Origin: Rhodococcoides kyotonense
Lineage (GTDB): Bacteria; Actinomycetota; Actinomycetes; Mycobacteriales; Mycobacteriaceae
DNA: 64,000 bases
Direction of reading: 5' to 3'
Assembly: GCF_900188125.1 (NCBI RefSeq)
Contig: NZ_FZOW01000009.1
Coordinates: forward strand, 62,001 to 126,000
Below the pieces are notes generated by a model, which was given only the letters and a program-made list of their open reading frames with translations, was not told the origin of the DNA and searched no databases. Positions 17,829-26,316 of this stretch are shown here, in pieces (the stretch's first letter is position 1; each line of letters starts with the position of its first letter). The position numbers and the translations under genes were made by a program.

Positions 17829-18694
17829 CGTGCGCCGTCCTGCGCGAGCTCCGTGCCCGACAGGTATCTGTCGTAGAAATCAGGCCACGAGTTCTCGTCC
17901 AGTGCCGCGCTCACGTACTCCTTCTGAAACTTCTCGTCCCGGTCGTAGTCCGGCACGCACGACGTGAAACGCGCCCCGCCTGGTGCTTCGACGACAGCGT
18001 CGACCATCATCCGGTTGGTCAACAGCGCCTGCGGTGGGACCGAGTCGACCAGCTCCTCGGTGGTGACCAATCGTTCACACGTCAGGTAACGGCGTTGTGC
18101 CGCAAGCAGATACAGGTCGTCGAAATACGGGTCCGGGCCCAGGTAGGCGCCGTTTCCTCGGGCGTCGGCAATGTTCAAGTGCACGAATGCGGCGTCGAGG
18201 TTCAGCGCGGGCATGGCTACCAGCTCCTCACCGCGCTGCCCGTCCGGCGCTGGATAAGGCGACAGCACCGTGCGCAGTTCGGGATAGTAGGTCATGACGT
18301 CCGACCCCAAGCCCGCTCGAATGGGAAGAAACGGAAGCCGCGACGCCGCAGCTCGCAGCCCGGCACCCAGCATCCCCTCGTCGATCTCACGCACCTCGAT
18401 GTCCCCCGACGTCCGGGCTTTCGCGAACCACGGGTCGTACGGGACCGAATCCAGCGACACGAAACCGAAGACGACGCGTCGTACTTTCTGTGCGGCGCAC
18501 AGCAATCCGACGTCCGGCCCGCCGTAGGAGACGACAGTGAGGTCGCGCAGGTTCGACCGAAGAATCGCCCGGACCGCCGCCATGGGCTTGCGGCGCGAAC
18601 CCCAGCCTCCGAACCCGATGGTCATGCCGTCGCTCAGTTCGCCCACGATCTTCTCGAGAGTGCTCGTCTTGTCTCGCTTCACTGCCTGGGTCAC
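17825..18694 (-). CDS. ipdA: COCHEA-CoA hydrolase subunit IpdA
   Basis: This 289-residue protein is the alpha partner of IpdB. DGMTIGFGGWGSRRKPMAAVRAI is the CoA-transferase alpha signature, followed by SYGGPDVGLLCAA, LGAGLRAAASRLPFLPIRAGLGSD and LNIADARGNGAYLGPDPYFDDL, as in Rv3551. The start is the GTG at 18694, whose last bases overlap the echA20 stop codon (GTGA). A longer open frame upstream is only the out-of-frame shadow of echA20. Expression is coupled to the rest of the operon. Confidence 0.92.
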   Translation of the reverse strand: MTQAVKRDKTSTLEKIVGELSDGMTIGFGGWGSRRKPMAAVRAILRSNLRDLTVVSYGGPDVGLLCAAQKVRRVVFGFVSLDSVPYDPWFAKARTSGDIEVREIDEGMLGAGLRAAASRLPFLPIRAGLGSDVMTYYPELRTVLSPYPAPDGQRGEELVAMPALNLDAAFVHLNIADARGNGAYLGPDPYFDDLYLLAAQRRYLTCERLVTTEELVDSVPPQALLTNRMMVDAVVEAPGGARFTSCVPDYDRDEKFQKEYVSAALDENSWPDFYDRYLSGTELAQDGAR

Positions 18695-19461
18695 GATTCC
18701 TGGCTCCCTCGCGTTCGAAAGTTGTTTTCCAGCGATGTTCGACGAGCGTCGTCGGCCGCACCGGACAGATTCAACTCGAACGTGAATCCCTGTTCGAAGC
18801 GATAGCTCCGGTGTACCGGCTGTATGTCGATGCCGTTGAGGGCTTCCTTGGCAGCCCGGATGACGCGCGTGTCCTTCGCTGCGATGTCGCGAGCGACGCG
18901 GAGGGCTGCCTCGTCCAGCTCGGCTCGCGGGACGACGTCGTAGACGGATCCGAAGTGCTGCAACGTCGTCGCGTCGATCCGCCGGGCGGTGTAGTACAGC
19001 GTGCGCATCAGATGCTGCGGGACCAGTCGGGAGAGATGGGTAGCCGCTCCCAGGGCACCTCGGTCGACTTCGGGAACGCCGAACGTCGCGTCGTCCGAGG
19101 CGACGACGACGTCCGCATTTCCGACGAGTCCGATTCCGCCACCCAGACAGAAGCCGTGAACGGCGGCGATGACCGGGACCTCGCAGTCGTAGACAGCCGA
19201 GAACGCAGCTGCGCACCCTTTGTTCGCCCCGATGAGATGGTCGTAGCCCGAATAGTTTTCGATCTCCTTGATATCCACGCCTGCGCAGAAGCCGCGGTTC
19301 TCCGCACGTAGGACGACCACTCGAGTCGCGGGGTTCTCGCCTGCCGCGCGTAGGTGTGCGGCAAGGTCGAACCAGCCCTTCACGGGCAGGGCGTTGACCG
19401 GTGGACAGTCGATGGTGACGGTGACTATCCCTGGTTCGGGCTCGGTGGAAACGATTGCCAC
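18691..19461 (-). CDS. echA20: Ring-opening enoyl-CoA hydratase-family hydrolase EchA20
   Basis: This 256-residue crotonase-fold protein matches EchA20 (Rv3550): PGIVTVTIDCPPVNALP, AENRGFCAGVDIKEIENYSGY, GFCLGGGIGLVGNADVVVASDDATFGVPEVDRGALGAATHLSRLVPQHLMR. EchA20 hydrolyses a ring of the HIEC-CoA intermediate. It is first in a four-gene operon (echA20-ipdA-ipdB-ipdC) with 4 bp overlaps throughout. GTG 19461 is preferred over ATG 19491, since the latter would place the coding start inside the KstR2 box and AGGA precedes the GTG. Confidence 0.9.
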   Translation of the reverse strand: MAIVSTEPEPGIVTVTIDCPPVNALPVKGWFDLAAHLRAAGENPATRVVVLRAENRGFCAGVDIKEIENYSGYDHLIGANKGCAAAFSAVYDCEVPVIAAVHGFCLGGGIGLVGNADVVVASDDATFGVPEVDRGALGAATHLSRLVPQHLMRTLYYTARRIDATTLQHFGSVYDVVPRAELDEAALRVARDIAAKDTRVIRAAKEALNGIDIQPVHRSYRFEQGFTFELNLSGAADDARRTSLENNFRTRGSQES

Positions 19462-19490
19462 GATCGATCCTCGACTTTCGCAACAAAGCA

Positions 19491-19504
19491 AGCATGTGCT
19501 TGGT
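19491..19504. promoter_or_regulatory. KstR2-box candidate between echA20 and the divergent SDR operon
   Basis: AGCATGTGCTTGGT matches AnCAAGnnCTTGnT with one mismatch (T for A at position 5). It is 30 bp upstream of the echA20 GTG and 71 bp upstream of the divergent SDR start, so one site could control both operons. Confidence 0.6.
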
Positions 19505-19574
19505 AAGTTAACACAGACAAGCCGCCGGACTCGTGAAGTTCGTCGATTTCCTCGTCGCTCCGATGGGAGGCAGA

Positions 19575-20360
19575 GTGAACCGCAAGGTCGTGCTGGTCAC
19601 GGGTGGAGTACGCGGGATAGGGGCCGGAATTGCACGCGCATTCCTACGCGCAGGCCACGTCGTCGTCGTGTGTGCGCGTCGAGAGCCCGACGTTCCGGTC
19701 GTGGACGGCGTCGCACACGCGGAATTCCATCGCTGCGACGTCCGACGGGAGGACGAGGTGCTGCAGCTCGTGACCACGGTTGTCGAGCGACACGGCAGCC
19801 TCGACACGGTCGTCAACAATGCCGGTGGCGCGCCGTACGCCTTGGCTGCGGACGCGAGCGACAATTTTCACCGAGCCATCATCGAACTCAACCTGCTCGC
19901 TCCGCTGTCGGTCGCACGGGCCGCGAATCAGGTGATGCAGAAACAGGATTCGGGAGGGTCCATCGTCATGATCAGCAGCGTCAGTGCCCGCAGGCCGTCA
20001 CCGGGTACCGCGTCGTACGGTGCAGCGAAGGCAGGCCTCGACAGCCTCACCGGATCCTTGGCGGTCGAGTGGGCGCCGAAGGTGAGAGTCAACGGGGTGA
20101 CGGTCGGCATGGTGGCCACCGAACGAAGCGCGGTGCACTACGGTGACGCCGACGGCATGGACGCGGTCGCGCGGACCGTCCCGCTGGGCAGGCTCGCGAC
20201 GCCCGACGACGTCGGCGAGTGCGCAGTCTTCCTCGCGTCCCCGGCCGCCTCGTACGTCACCGGCGCGATGCTCGCAGTACACGGGGGCGGTGAGCGGCCG
20301 GCGTTCCTGACGGCGGCGCTCGCGGGCACGGATCAGGGACTCGAAGGAGGGCCTTCATGA
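19575..20360 (+). CDS. SDR of the HIP-CoA cluster (Rv3549c-like)
   Basis: This 261-residue SDR has TGGVRGIGAGIARAF, NNAGGA, the Ser of ISSVSAR and YGAAKAGLDSLT, then VNGVTVGMVATERS. Its position next to echA20 and the following SDR corresponds to Rv3549c in the KstR2 regulon; the exact step is not settled. The GTG at 19575 has GGGAGG just upstream. An alternative ATG lies at 19563. Its stop overlaps the next start by 4 bp (ATGA). Confidence 0.85.
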   Translation: MNRKVVLVTGGVRGIGAGIARAFLRAGHVVVVCARREPDVPVVDGVAHAEFHRCDVRREDEVLQLVTTVVERHGSLDTVVNNAGGAPYALAADASDNFHRAIIELNLLAPLSVARAANQVMQKQDSGGSIVMISSVSARRPSPGTASYGAAKAGLDSLTGSLAVEWAPKVRVNGVTVGMVATERSAVHYGDADGMDAVARTVPLGRLATPDDVGECAVFLASPAASYVTGAMLAVHGGGERPAFLTAALAGTDQGLEGGPS

Positions 20361-21265
20361 CGGGGTTGTGCGAGGGACGGGTTGTCGTCGTCACCGGGGC
20401 TGGGCGCGGCATCGGACGCGCCCATGCACTCGCGTTCGCAGCAGAAGGCGCACGTGTCGTCGTCAACGACTTCGGAGTCGCCATCGACGGGTCTTCGGCG
20501 ACGGAGGGGCCGGCCCAGGACGTGGTCGACGAAATCCGCTGTCTCGGAGGTGAAGCCGTGGCGGACACGTCCGACGTCGCCGACTGGACGGGGGCGCAAA
20601 CACTGATCGCCACTGCCGTCGATTCGTTCGGATCCCTCGACGTCCTCGTCAACAATGCAGGTTTTCTTCGCGATCGGATGCTCGCCAATCTCGACGAAGC
20701 GGAATGGGATGCGGTGATTCGCGTGCACCTGAAGGGCCACTTCGCACCGCTGCGGCATGCTGCTGCGTACTGGCGATCGGAGTTCAAGGCGGGTCGAGCG
20801 GTCGATGCGCGCATCGTGAACACCAGCTCAGGAGCGGGGCTGCAGGGTAGCGTCGGCCAAGGCAACTATGCGGCGGCCAAGGCAGGAATCGCCGGGTTGA
20901 CGCTCGTGGCCGCCAGCGAATTCGCACGGTACGGCGTGACGGTCAACGCCATCGCGCCTGCGGCGCGCACTCGCATGACCGAGAATGCGTTTGCCGACGA
21001 CATGGCTTCTCCAGCAGAGGGTTTCGACGCGATGGCGCCGGAGAACGTGTCGCCTCTCGTCGTCTGGCTCGGCAGTACGGAGTCGAAGGCGGTGACCGGA
21101 CGCGTGTTCGAGGTCGAAGGCGGGCTGATTCGAGTCGCGGAAGGCTGGCGGCACGGTCCCTCGATCGACAACGGCATGCGGTGGGACCCCACAGCGGTCG
21201 GGGCGGCGGTCCGGGACATCCTCACGGCTGCCGAACCACCGGTGCCCGTATACGGCGCGCGCTGA
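20357..21265 (+). CDS. SDR of the HIP-CoA cluster (Rv3548c-like)
   Basis: This 302-residue SDR has TGAGRGIGRAHALAFAAEGARVVVNDFG, NNAGFLRDRML, NTSSGAGLQGSVGQGNYAAAKAGIAGLTL and a longer C-terminus (WRHGPSIDNGMRWDPT). These features are those of the 17-beta-HSD4/hydroxyacyl-CoA dehydrogenase-like SDR Rv3548c, co-regulated with ipd genes in mycobacteria. It likely oxidises a 3-hydroxyacyl-CoA intermediate, which is inference. It is translationally coupled to the upstream SDR. Confidence 0.87.
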   Translation: MTGLCEGRVVVVTGAGRGIGRAHALAFAAEGARVVVNDFGVAIDGSSATEGPAQDVVDEIRCLGGEAVADTSDVADWTGAQTLIATAVDSFGSLDVLVNNAGFLRDRMLANLDEAEWDAVIRVHLKGHFAPLRHAAAYWRSEFKAGRAVDARIVNTSSGAGLQGSVGQGNYAAAKAGIAGLTLVAASEFARYGVTVNAIAPAARTRMTENAFADDMASPAEGFDAMAPENVSPLVVWLGSTESKAVTGRVFEVEGGLIRVAEGWRHGPSIDNGMRWDPTAVGAAVRDILTAAEPPVPVYGAR

Positions 21266-21269
21266 CCTC

Positions 21270-22076
21270 TCACGCCCTCTGACTGGAGACGGACACGACC
21301 TCACCCGTCAGGTACGTCGAGTAGTCGCTGGCAAGAAAAGCGATCGTGCTCGCGACCTCCCACGGTTCCGCGGCCCGTCCGTAGGCTTCGTCCGATGCCA
21401 GCCGGTCGAGCAATTCCTCCGAGGTGACCTTGGCGAGAAATGCATGTGCGGCGATGCTCGGCGCGACGGCATTGATGCGCACGCCGTACTCGGCCGCTTC
21501 GAGCGCACTGCACCGCGTCAGCGCCATCACTCCGGCTTTCGCTGCCGCGTAGTGAGCCTGACCGTACTGGGCTCGCCAGCCGAGCACACTTGCGTTGTTG
21601 ACGACGACGCCTCCGTGCGGCGCATCGCGGAAGTAGTTCAACGCGGCCCGGGTGCACCGAAATGTGCCGTTCAACGTCACGTCGAGGACCACCGCCCACT
21701 GCTCGTCGGTCATCTCCACCACCGGCGTCTCCCCGCCGAGGCCAGCGTTGTTGACGACGACGTCGATCCTGCCCAGTTGCCGGGCTGCCTCGGTGATCAA
21801 GGCGTCGACCTGACCGGTGTCGGTCACGTCGCAGACGATCGCGTGTACGGCTCCCAGGCCCAGTGCAGCCAGTTCTTCACGTGTGGCTTCCAGCCGACGC
21901 TCGTGGACATCGGAGATCACGACGTCGGCTCCTTCGAGCAATGCGCGACGCGCTGTCGCGCTTCCGATTCCGGTGCCCGCCGCCGCTGTCACGACGACGC
22001 CGCGGCCGTCCAGCAGTCCGTGACCCGGCGTTTCGTGGGGTGGCACGGACAACGGGCCTGTCGATCGTGTGGTCAA
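21270..22076 (-). CDS. ipdF: 5-hydroxy-HIP-CoA dehydrogenase IpdF (SDR)
   Basis: This 268-residue SDR shares long stretches with Rv3559c (IpdF): VVVTAAAGTGIGSATARRALLEGADVV, VVNNAGLGGETPV, RDAPHGGVVVNNASVLGWRAQYGQ, HYAAAKAGVMALTRCSALEAAEYGVRINAV, ASDYSTYLTGEVVSVS. IpdF oxidises the ring hydroxyl of 5-hydroxy-HIP-CoA. The proposed start is a TTG at 22076 overlapping the fadE30 stop codon (TTGA), with GAGAGG seven bases upstream; an alternative GTG lies 10 codons further in. It follows fadE30 in a two-gene operon. Confidence 0.88.
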   Translation of the reverse strand: MTTRSTGPLSVPPHETPGHGLLDGRGVVVTAAAGTGIGSATARRALLEGADVVISDVHERRLEATREELAALGLGAVHAIVCDVTDTGQVDALITEAARQLGRIDVVVNNAGLGGETPVVEMTDEQWAVVLDVTLNGTFRCTRAALNYFRDAPHGGVVVNNASVLGWRAQYGQAHYAAAKAGVMALTRCSALEAAEYGVRINAVAPSIAAHAFLAKVTSEELLDRLASDEAYGRAAEPWEVASTIAFLASDYSTYLTGEVVSVSSQRA

Positions 22077-23260
22077 CGTCGCGCCTCTCGTGGGAGTCCG
22101 AGCACTCGCTCGGCGATGATGTTTCGCTGAATCTCGTTGGATCCGCCGTAGATGGTGTCCGCTCGAGTGAAAAGGTAGAGCCGTTGCAACCGATCGAGTT
22201 CGCCTCTCGGTGCCATGAGCGCGGGAGCGCCGACGACGTCCATCGCCAGCTCCCCCAGGCCCCTGTGCCACGTGGCCCACAACAATTTCGACACCGAGTC
22301 CTCTCCTTCGGATCCGGACCCACCCAGCGTCGCGAGCGCGTACGCACGCATGACCTTCAGCCCGATCCACGCGCGGATCAATTTCTCCCGTACCACGGGA
22401 TCGTCGGCAGTGCCGTTGTGTCGGGCGATCTCGACGATGCTGCTCAGTTCGCGAGCGAAGCCGACCTGCTGTCCGAGGGTGGACACGCCGCGCTCGAAGC
22501 CCAGGGTGGCCATCGCGACCGACCAGCCACGGCCGGGTCCCCCGACGACGAGACTCGCATCGGTTCTCGCGCCGTCGAAGAAGACCTCGTTGAACTCCGA
22601 CGTCCCGGTGAGTTGTCTGATCGGGCGAACGGTGATGCCGTCCTGGTTCATCGGCACGAGGAGGTAGGACAGTCCGGCATGACGCCGAGATCCTTTCTCC
22701 GTTCTGGCGAGCACGAACGCCCAGTCCGCGACATGGGCGAGTGAAGTCCAGATCTTCTGGCCGTGGACGACCCACGCGTCGTCGACCAGCGTCGCCGATG
22801 TCGACACAGCCGCCAGATCGGATCCCGCCCCCGGCTCCGAATATCCCTGGCACCACAGTTCGTCGACCGCCGTGATGGCGGGTAGGAATCGAGCTCGCTG
22901 CGCATCGGTCCCGAATGCGATGAGGGTGGGCCCGAGCAGTTGTTCGCCGATGTGCGCGACACGTGCGGGCGCGTCGGCTCGGGCGTATTCCTCGTGGAAG
23001 ATCACTTGCTGCTCGAGGGTCGCGTCCTGTCCACCGAATTCGACGGGCCAACCGAGGCATGTCCATCCGGCCCGCGCCAGATGGCGCTCCCACACGAGCC
23101 TGTCCTCGAACGCTTCGTGCTCGCGTCCGGGCCCGCCGAGACCCTTCACCGCAGCGAAGTCTCCGGACAGATTCTCCTGCAGCCAGTCCCGGACTCGCAT
23201 GCGGAACTCGTCCTCGGTGTCGGCATCGAATGCTCCGACTCTTCCCTCGACGTTGCCCAT
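22073..23260 (-). CDS. fadE30: Acyl-CoA dehydrogenase FadE30
   Basis: This 395-residue acyl-CoA dehydrogenase is very close to Rv3560c: FAAVKGLGGPGREHEAFEDR, ELWCQGYSEPGAGSDLA, GQKIWTSLAHVADW, TEKGSRRHAGLSYLLVPM, GTSEFNEVFFDGARTD, FERGVSTLGQQ, and YGGSNEIQRNIIAERVLGLPREA. FadE30 dehydrogenates 5-hydroxy-HIP-CoA in steroid C/D-ring breakdown. ATG 23260 is used. It is divergent from the enoyl-CoA hydratase operon, with a perfect KstR2 box in the 45 bp between the two start codons. Confidence 0.93.
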   Translation of the reverse strand: MGNVEGRVGAFDADTEDEFRMRVRDWLQENLSGDFAAVKGLGGPGREHEAFEDRLVWERHLARAGWTCLGWPVEFGGQDATLEQQVIFHEEYARADAPARVAHIGEQLLGPTLIAFGTDAQRARFLPAITAVDELWCQGYSEPGAGSDLAAVSTSATLVDDAWVVHGQKIWTSLAHVADWAFVLARTEKGSRRHAGLSYLLVPMNQDGITVRPIRQLTGTSEFNEVFFDGARTDASLVVGGPGRGWSVAMATLGFERGVSTLGQQVGFARELSSIVEIARHNGTADDPVVREKLIRAWIGLKVMRAYALATLGGSGSEGEDSVSKLLWATWHRGLGELAMDVVGAPALMAPRGELDRLQRLYLFTRADTIYGGSNEIQRNIIAERVLGLPREARR

Positions 23261-23276
23261 TCGGGTACGTTAACAA

Positions 23277-23290
23277 ACCAAGCCCTTGCT
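23277..23290. promoter_or_regulatory. Perfect KstR2 box between fadE30 and the echA operon
   Basis: ACCAAGCCCTTGCT matches AnCAAGnnCTTGnT at every fixed position. It lies in a 45 bp divergent gap, 17 bp from the fadE30 start and 15 bp from the enoyl-CoA hydratase start, so repressor binding would block both promoters. Confidence 0.8.
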
Positions 23291-23305
23291 CAGCTAGGAG
23301 TCGAC

Positions 23306-24178
23306 ATGACCGCGAACAGCGATAGCGAAAGCCAGGTAGTCACCTACGAGACGCGCGGCCACGTGGCCGTCGTGTCGATGAATCGACCCGAGTACCGCAA
23401 CGCGCAGAACTCGGCGATGACGTACGCCTTGGACCGCGCGTTCACGACAGCCGTCGAGGACGACGATGTGAAGGTGATCGTTCTGGCCGGCAACGGAACC
23501 CACTTCTCGGCCGGTCACGACATCGGCACACCCGGACGTGATGTGGACGCCCAGTACGAGAACAGAGCCGTCCTGTGGTGGGATCACGTGCGCAAGACCG
23601 GCGGAGATCAGCGTTTCGCACGCGAGATGGAGGTCTATCTCGGAATGTGCCGTCGGTGGCGCGAGATTCCGAAGCCCACCATCGCCGCGGTTCAGGGTGC
23701 ATGCATCGCGGGCGGGCTCATGTTGTCGTGGGTATGCGACATCATCGTCGCGAGCGACGACGCGTTCTTCTCCGATCCCGTCGTGAGAATGGGCATCCCG
23801 GGGGTCGAGTACTTCGCGCATCCGTGGGTTCTCGGTCCACGCCGCGCCAAGGAAGTTCTGTTCACCGGCGAGCGATTCACAGCCCAGCAGGCACTCGACT
23901 GGGGCATGGTCAACCGGGTCGTACCGCGGGCCGACCTCCACGGCACTGCACTCGACCTCGCCGAACAGATCGCGACGATGCCCGGTTTCGGCCTCGCCCT
24001 GACGAAGAAGGCCGTCAATCAGTGCGAGGACCTCATGGGAATGAGATCCGGCATGGATTCGGTGTTCGGCCTGCACCATTTCGCCCATTCTCACAACGCC
24101 GAGGTGAGCACCGACTCGCTTTCGGGCATGGATGCTCGCTCGATGAAGACGTCGGCATCGGCCGGCGAAAGGACGTGA
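23306..24178 (+). CDS. Enoyl-CoA hydratase/isomerase (EchA13-like) of the steroid block
   Basis: This 290-residue crotonase has MNRPEYRNAQNSAM, GTHFSAGHDIGTPG as the oxyanion-hole segment, and PTIAAVQGACIAGGLMLSWVCDIIVASDDAFFSDP. The arrangement with a following fadE17-like gene resembles M. tuberculosis Rv1935c (EchA13) and Rv1934c. It is the first gene of an operon of four metabolic genes plus a TetR regulator, directly behind a perfect KstR2 box. TAGGAG precedes ATG 23306. The precise step is unknown. Confidence 0.85.
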   Translation: MTANSDSESQVVTYETRGHVAVVSMNRPEYRNAQNSAMTYALDRAFTTAVEDDDVKVIVLAGNGTHFSAGHDIGTPGRDVDAQYENRAVLWWDHVRKTGGDQRFAREMEVYLGMCRRWREIPKPTIAAVQGACIAGGLMLSWVCDIIVASDDAFFSDPVVRMGIPGVEYFAHPWVLGPRRAKEVLFTGERFTAQQALDWGMVNRVVPRADLHGTALDLAEQIATMPGFGLALTKKAVNQCEDLMGMRSGMDSVFGLHHFAHSHNAEVSTDSLSGMDARSMKTSASAGERT

Positions 24179-25327
24179 GTGCTGCCCATGGATCTCGATT
24201 TCGATTCCGCCACGGTCGCTTTCCGCACCGAAGCGCGTGAGTTTCTCCGCGACGCCGTACCCGACAAGCCGTTGCCATCGATGGATACCGCAGAGGGATT
24301 CGGCGCTCATCGGGAGTGGGAGAAAGTCCTTGCCCGGCAGCGGTATTCGGCCGTCAGCTGGCCTCGGGAGTTCGGCGGTCGTGACGCGTCGTTACTCGAC
24401 TGGGTGGTGTTCGAGGAGGAGTACTACGCCGCGGGAGCTCCGGGACGGGTGAGCCAGAACGGCATCTTCCTGCTTGCGCCGACGTTGTTCGAACACGGAA
24501 CCGACGAGCAGCTCCAGCGCATCCTGCCGCGTATGGCCGTCGCCGACGACATCTGGGCGCAGGCGTGGTCGGAGCCGGAGGCGGGCAGCGATCTGGCCGG
24601 GATCCGTTCTACAGCACGACAAGTCGACGGGGGCTGGCTATTGCGAGGCCAGAAGACGTGGAGCTCGCGGGCCGCTTTTGCTGATCGCGCATTCGGACTG
24701 TTTCGTTCGGATCCGTCTGCCGAGCGGCACCGCGGGCTGACGTACTTCATGTTCTCGCTGTCTGCCGACGGTGTCACCGTGCGGCCGATCCCGCAACTCG
24801 ACGGCGAGCCGGGTTTCGCGGAGATCTTTCTCGACGACGTCTTCGTCCCCGACAACGACGTCATCGGCGGAATCGGCGACGGCTGGAGAGTTGCGCTGAG
24901 CACGTCGAGCAACGAACGAGGCATGTCCCTACGTAGCCCCGGTCGTTTCGTCGCGGCCGCCGACAGGCTCGTGCGCTTGTTCGGGGACACGGCAGACCAC
25001 TCCGACACCGCACTGGCCGATCGCGTCGTCGATGCCTGGATCGGAGCTCAGGCCTACCGACTGCACACGTTCGGGACGGTCACCAGACTGACCGAAGGCG
25101 GGAGCCTCGGCGCGGAATCGTCGCTCACCAAGGTGTTCTGGTCCGAGCTCGACATTTCGTTGCACGAGACCGCACTCGACATCCTCGGCGCCGACGCAGC
25201 ACGCCGTAGCCCCTGGTCCGACGGCTACCTCTTCGCACTCGCGGGTCCGATCTACGCGGGTACCAACGAGATTCAGCGAGGAGTCATCGCCGAACGACTG
25301 TTGGGCCTGCCGAAGGCGGACCGATGA
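24179..25327 (+). CDS. Acyl-CoA dehydrogenase (FadE17-like)
   Basis: This 382-residue protein has ACAD motifs: WAQAWSEPEAGSDLAGIRSTA for flavin contact, SADGVTVRPIPQLDG, and the C-terminal YAGTNEIQRGVIAERLLGLPK found in subunits that bind FAD at the dimer interface. Mycobacterial steroid ACADs work as alpha2-beta2 pairs, and the next gene looks like a partner subunit. GTG 24179 follows the echA stop directly and is 5 bp behind GAAAGGA; ATG 24188 is the alternative start. The 3' end overlaps the next gene by 4 bp. Confidence 0.85.
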   Translation: MLPMDLDFDSATVAFRTEAREFLRDAVPDKPLPSMDTAEGFGAHREWEKVLARQRYSAVSWPREFGGRDASLLDWVVFEEEYYAAGAPGRVSQNGIFLLAPTLFEHGTDEQLQRILPRMAVADDIWAQAWSEPEAGSDLAGIRSTARQVDGGWLLRGQKTWSSRAAFADRAFGLFRSDPSAERHRGLTYFMFSLSADGVTVRPIPQLDGEPGFAEIFLDDVFVPDNDVIGGIGDGWRVALSTSSNERGMSLRSPGRFVAAADRLVRLFGDTADHSDTALADRVVDAWIGAQAYRLHTFGTVTRLTEGGSLGAESSLTKVFWSELDISLHETALDILGADAARRSPWSDGYLFALAGPIYAGTNEIQRGVIAERLLGLPKADR

Positions 25328-26316
25328 GATTCGCTCTGGACACTCACCGTCTCGATTTCGCTGCGAGTATCGATGCGATGCTGGGCGCCGCCGACGTTCC
25401 ACGTATCAGCCGTTCCCTTGCTGCAGGAGACATCGGCCCGGTTCGCGCGCTGTTTCGGTCCTTGGCCGACCTCGGTGTCACCGGGCTGACGATCGATGCA
25501 GAGCACGACGGGATCGGCGCCGAGCCTCTCGACGTGGTGGTCGCATTGGAGCGACTCGGTCGCTGGGCGGTGCCGGGGCCTGTCGTCGAATCGCTCGTCG
25601 CAGTGCCTGTGCTGTTGTCGAATCTCGATCCGACGGACCGAGCGCGACGGGACACCTGGCTCACCGGCCTCGCAACGGGTGACGCGGTCGCGTCGGCGAC
25701 GGTCGGGTCGGTCGTCCCTCGCGCTCCCGATCCCGAGGTCGCCGATCTCCTTCTGCTGGTCGACGACTACTCCGTGTCGACCGGATCGGTTGTCTTCGTG
25801 CATGATTCGGTGGATCCGTCGCGCCGATTGGGAGACCTCGTCGCCGTCGATCCGGTGTCCGCGGGCGACACGCGCCCTGTCGTCGACGTGGTGTCCACAT
25901 ACGCGTCGCTGGCGTGCGCCGCCCAACTGCTCGGCGCCGGTCGCGCTCTACTCGACACCACGGCCGAGTACGCCCGATCCCGACGCCAATTCGGTCGATC
26001 GATCGGCACGTTCCAGGCTGTCAAGCACGCATTGGCCGACGTGTCGATCGGGCTGGAGATGGCTCGGCCACTGCTCTGGGGTGCCGCGCTGTCGCTTGCT
26101 GCCGACTCTCCTGATGCCCGACGCGATGTGTCCGCCGCCAAGGTCGCATGCGGGGACGCCGCATATCGGGCGAGCCGAACGGCGCTGCAGATCCACGGCG
26201 CCATCGGGTACACGCGTGAATACGATGTGTCGCTGTGGATCGCGAAGGTGCAGGCTCTGCGGTCCGCGTGGGGAACCGGAGCGCAGCATCGCAGGATCGT
26301 CCTGGAGGCACTGTGA
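25324..26316 (+). CDS. Acyl-CoA dehydrogenase partner subunit
   Basis: This 330-residue ACAD-like protein is short and lacks the clear substrate-loop and flavin motifs of the middle domain, but keeps the C-terminal helical domain with RRQFGRSIGTFQAVKHALADV and LQIHGAIGYTREYDVSLWIAK. That is the pattern of the smaller subunit in steroid-degrading heterotetramers (for example FadE29, FadE33). It begins with ATG overlapping the previous stop (ATGA), consistent with a 1:1 complex with the FadE17-like protein. The partnership is inference. Confidence 0.8.
   Translation: MRFALDTHRLDFAASIDAMLGAADVPRISRSLAAGDIGPVRALFRSLADLGVTGLTIDAEHDGIGAEPLDVVVALERLGRWAVPGPVVESLVAVPVLLSNLDPTDRARRDTWLTGLATGDAVASATVGSVVPRAPDPEVADLLLLVDDYSVSTGSVVFVHDSVDPSRRLGDLVAVDPVSAGDTRPVVDVVSTYASLACAAQLLGAGRALLDTTAEYARSRRQFGRSIGTFQAVKHALADVSIGLEMARPLLWGAALSLAADSPDARRDVSAAKVACGDAAYRASRTALQIHGAIGYTREYDVSLWIAKVQALRSAWGTGAQHRRIVLEAL

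Noticed and set aside
17825..19495. 556-residue fusion reading of ipdA with an upstream extension
   Set aside because: The first 267 residues are the out-of-frame shadow of echA20; homology to IpdA begins at the GTG at 18694.
19484..19502. Longer CAAG...CTTG repeat with a 6 bp spacer as an alternative KstR2 site
   Set aside because: Spacing does not fit the consensus with two bases between half sites; the 14 bp match at 19491-19504 fits better.
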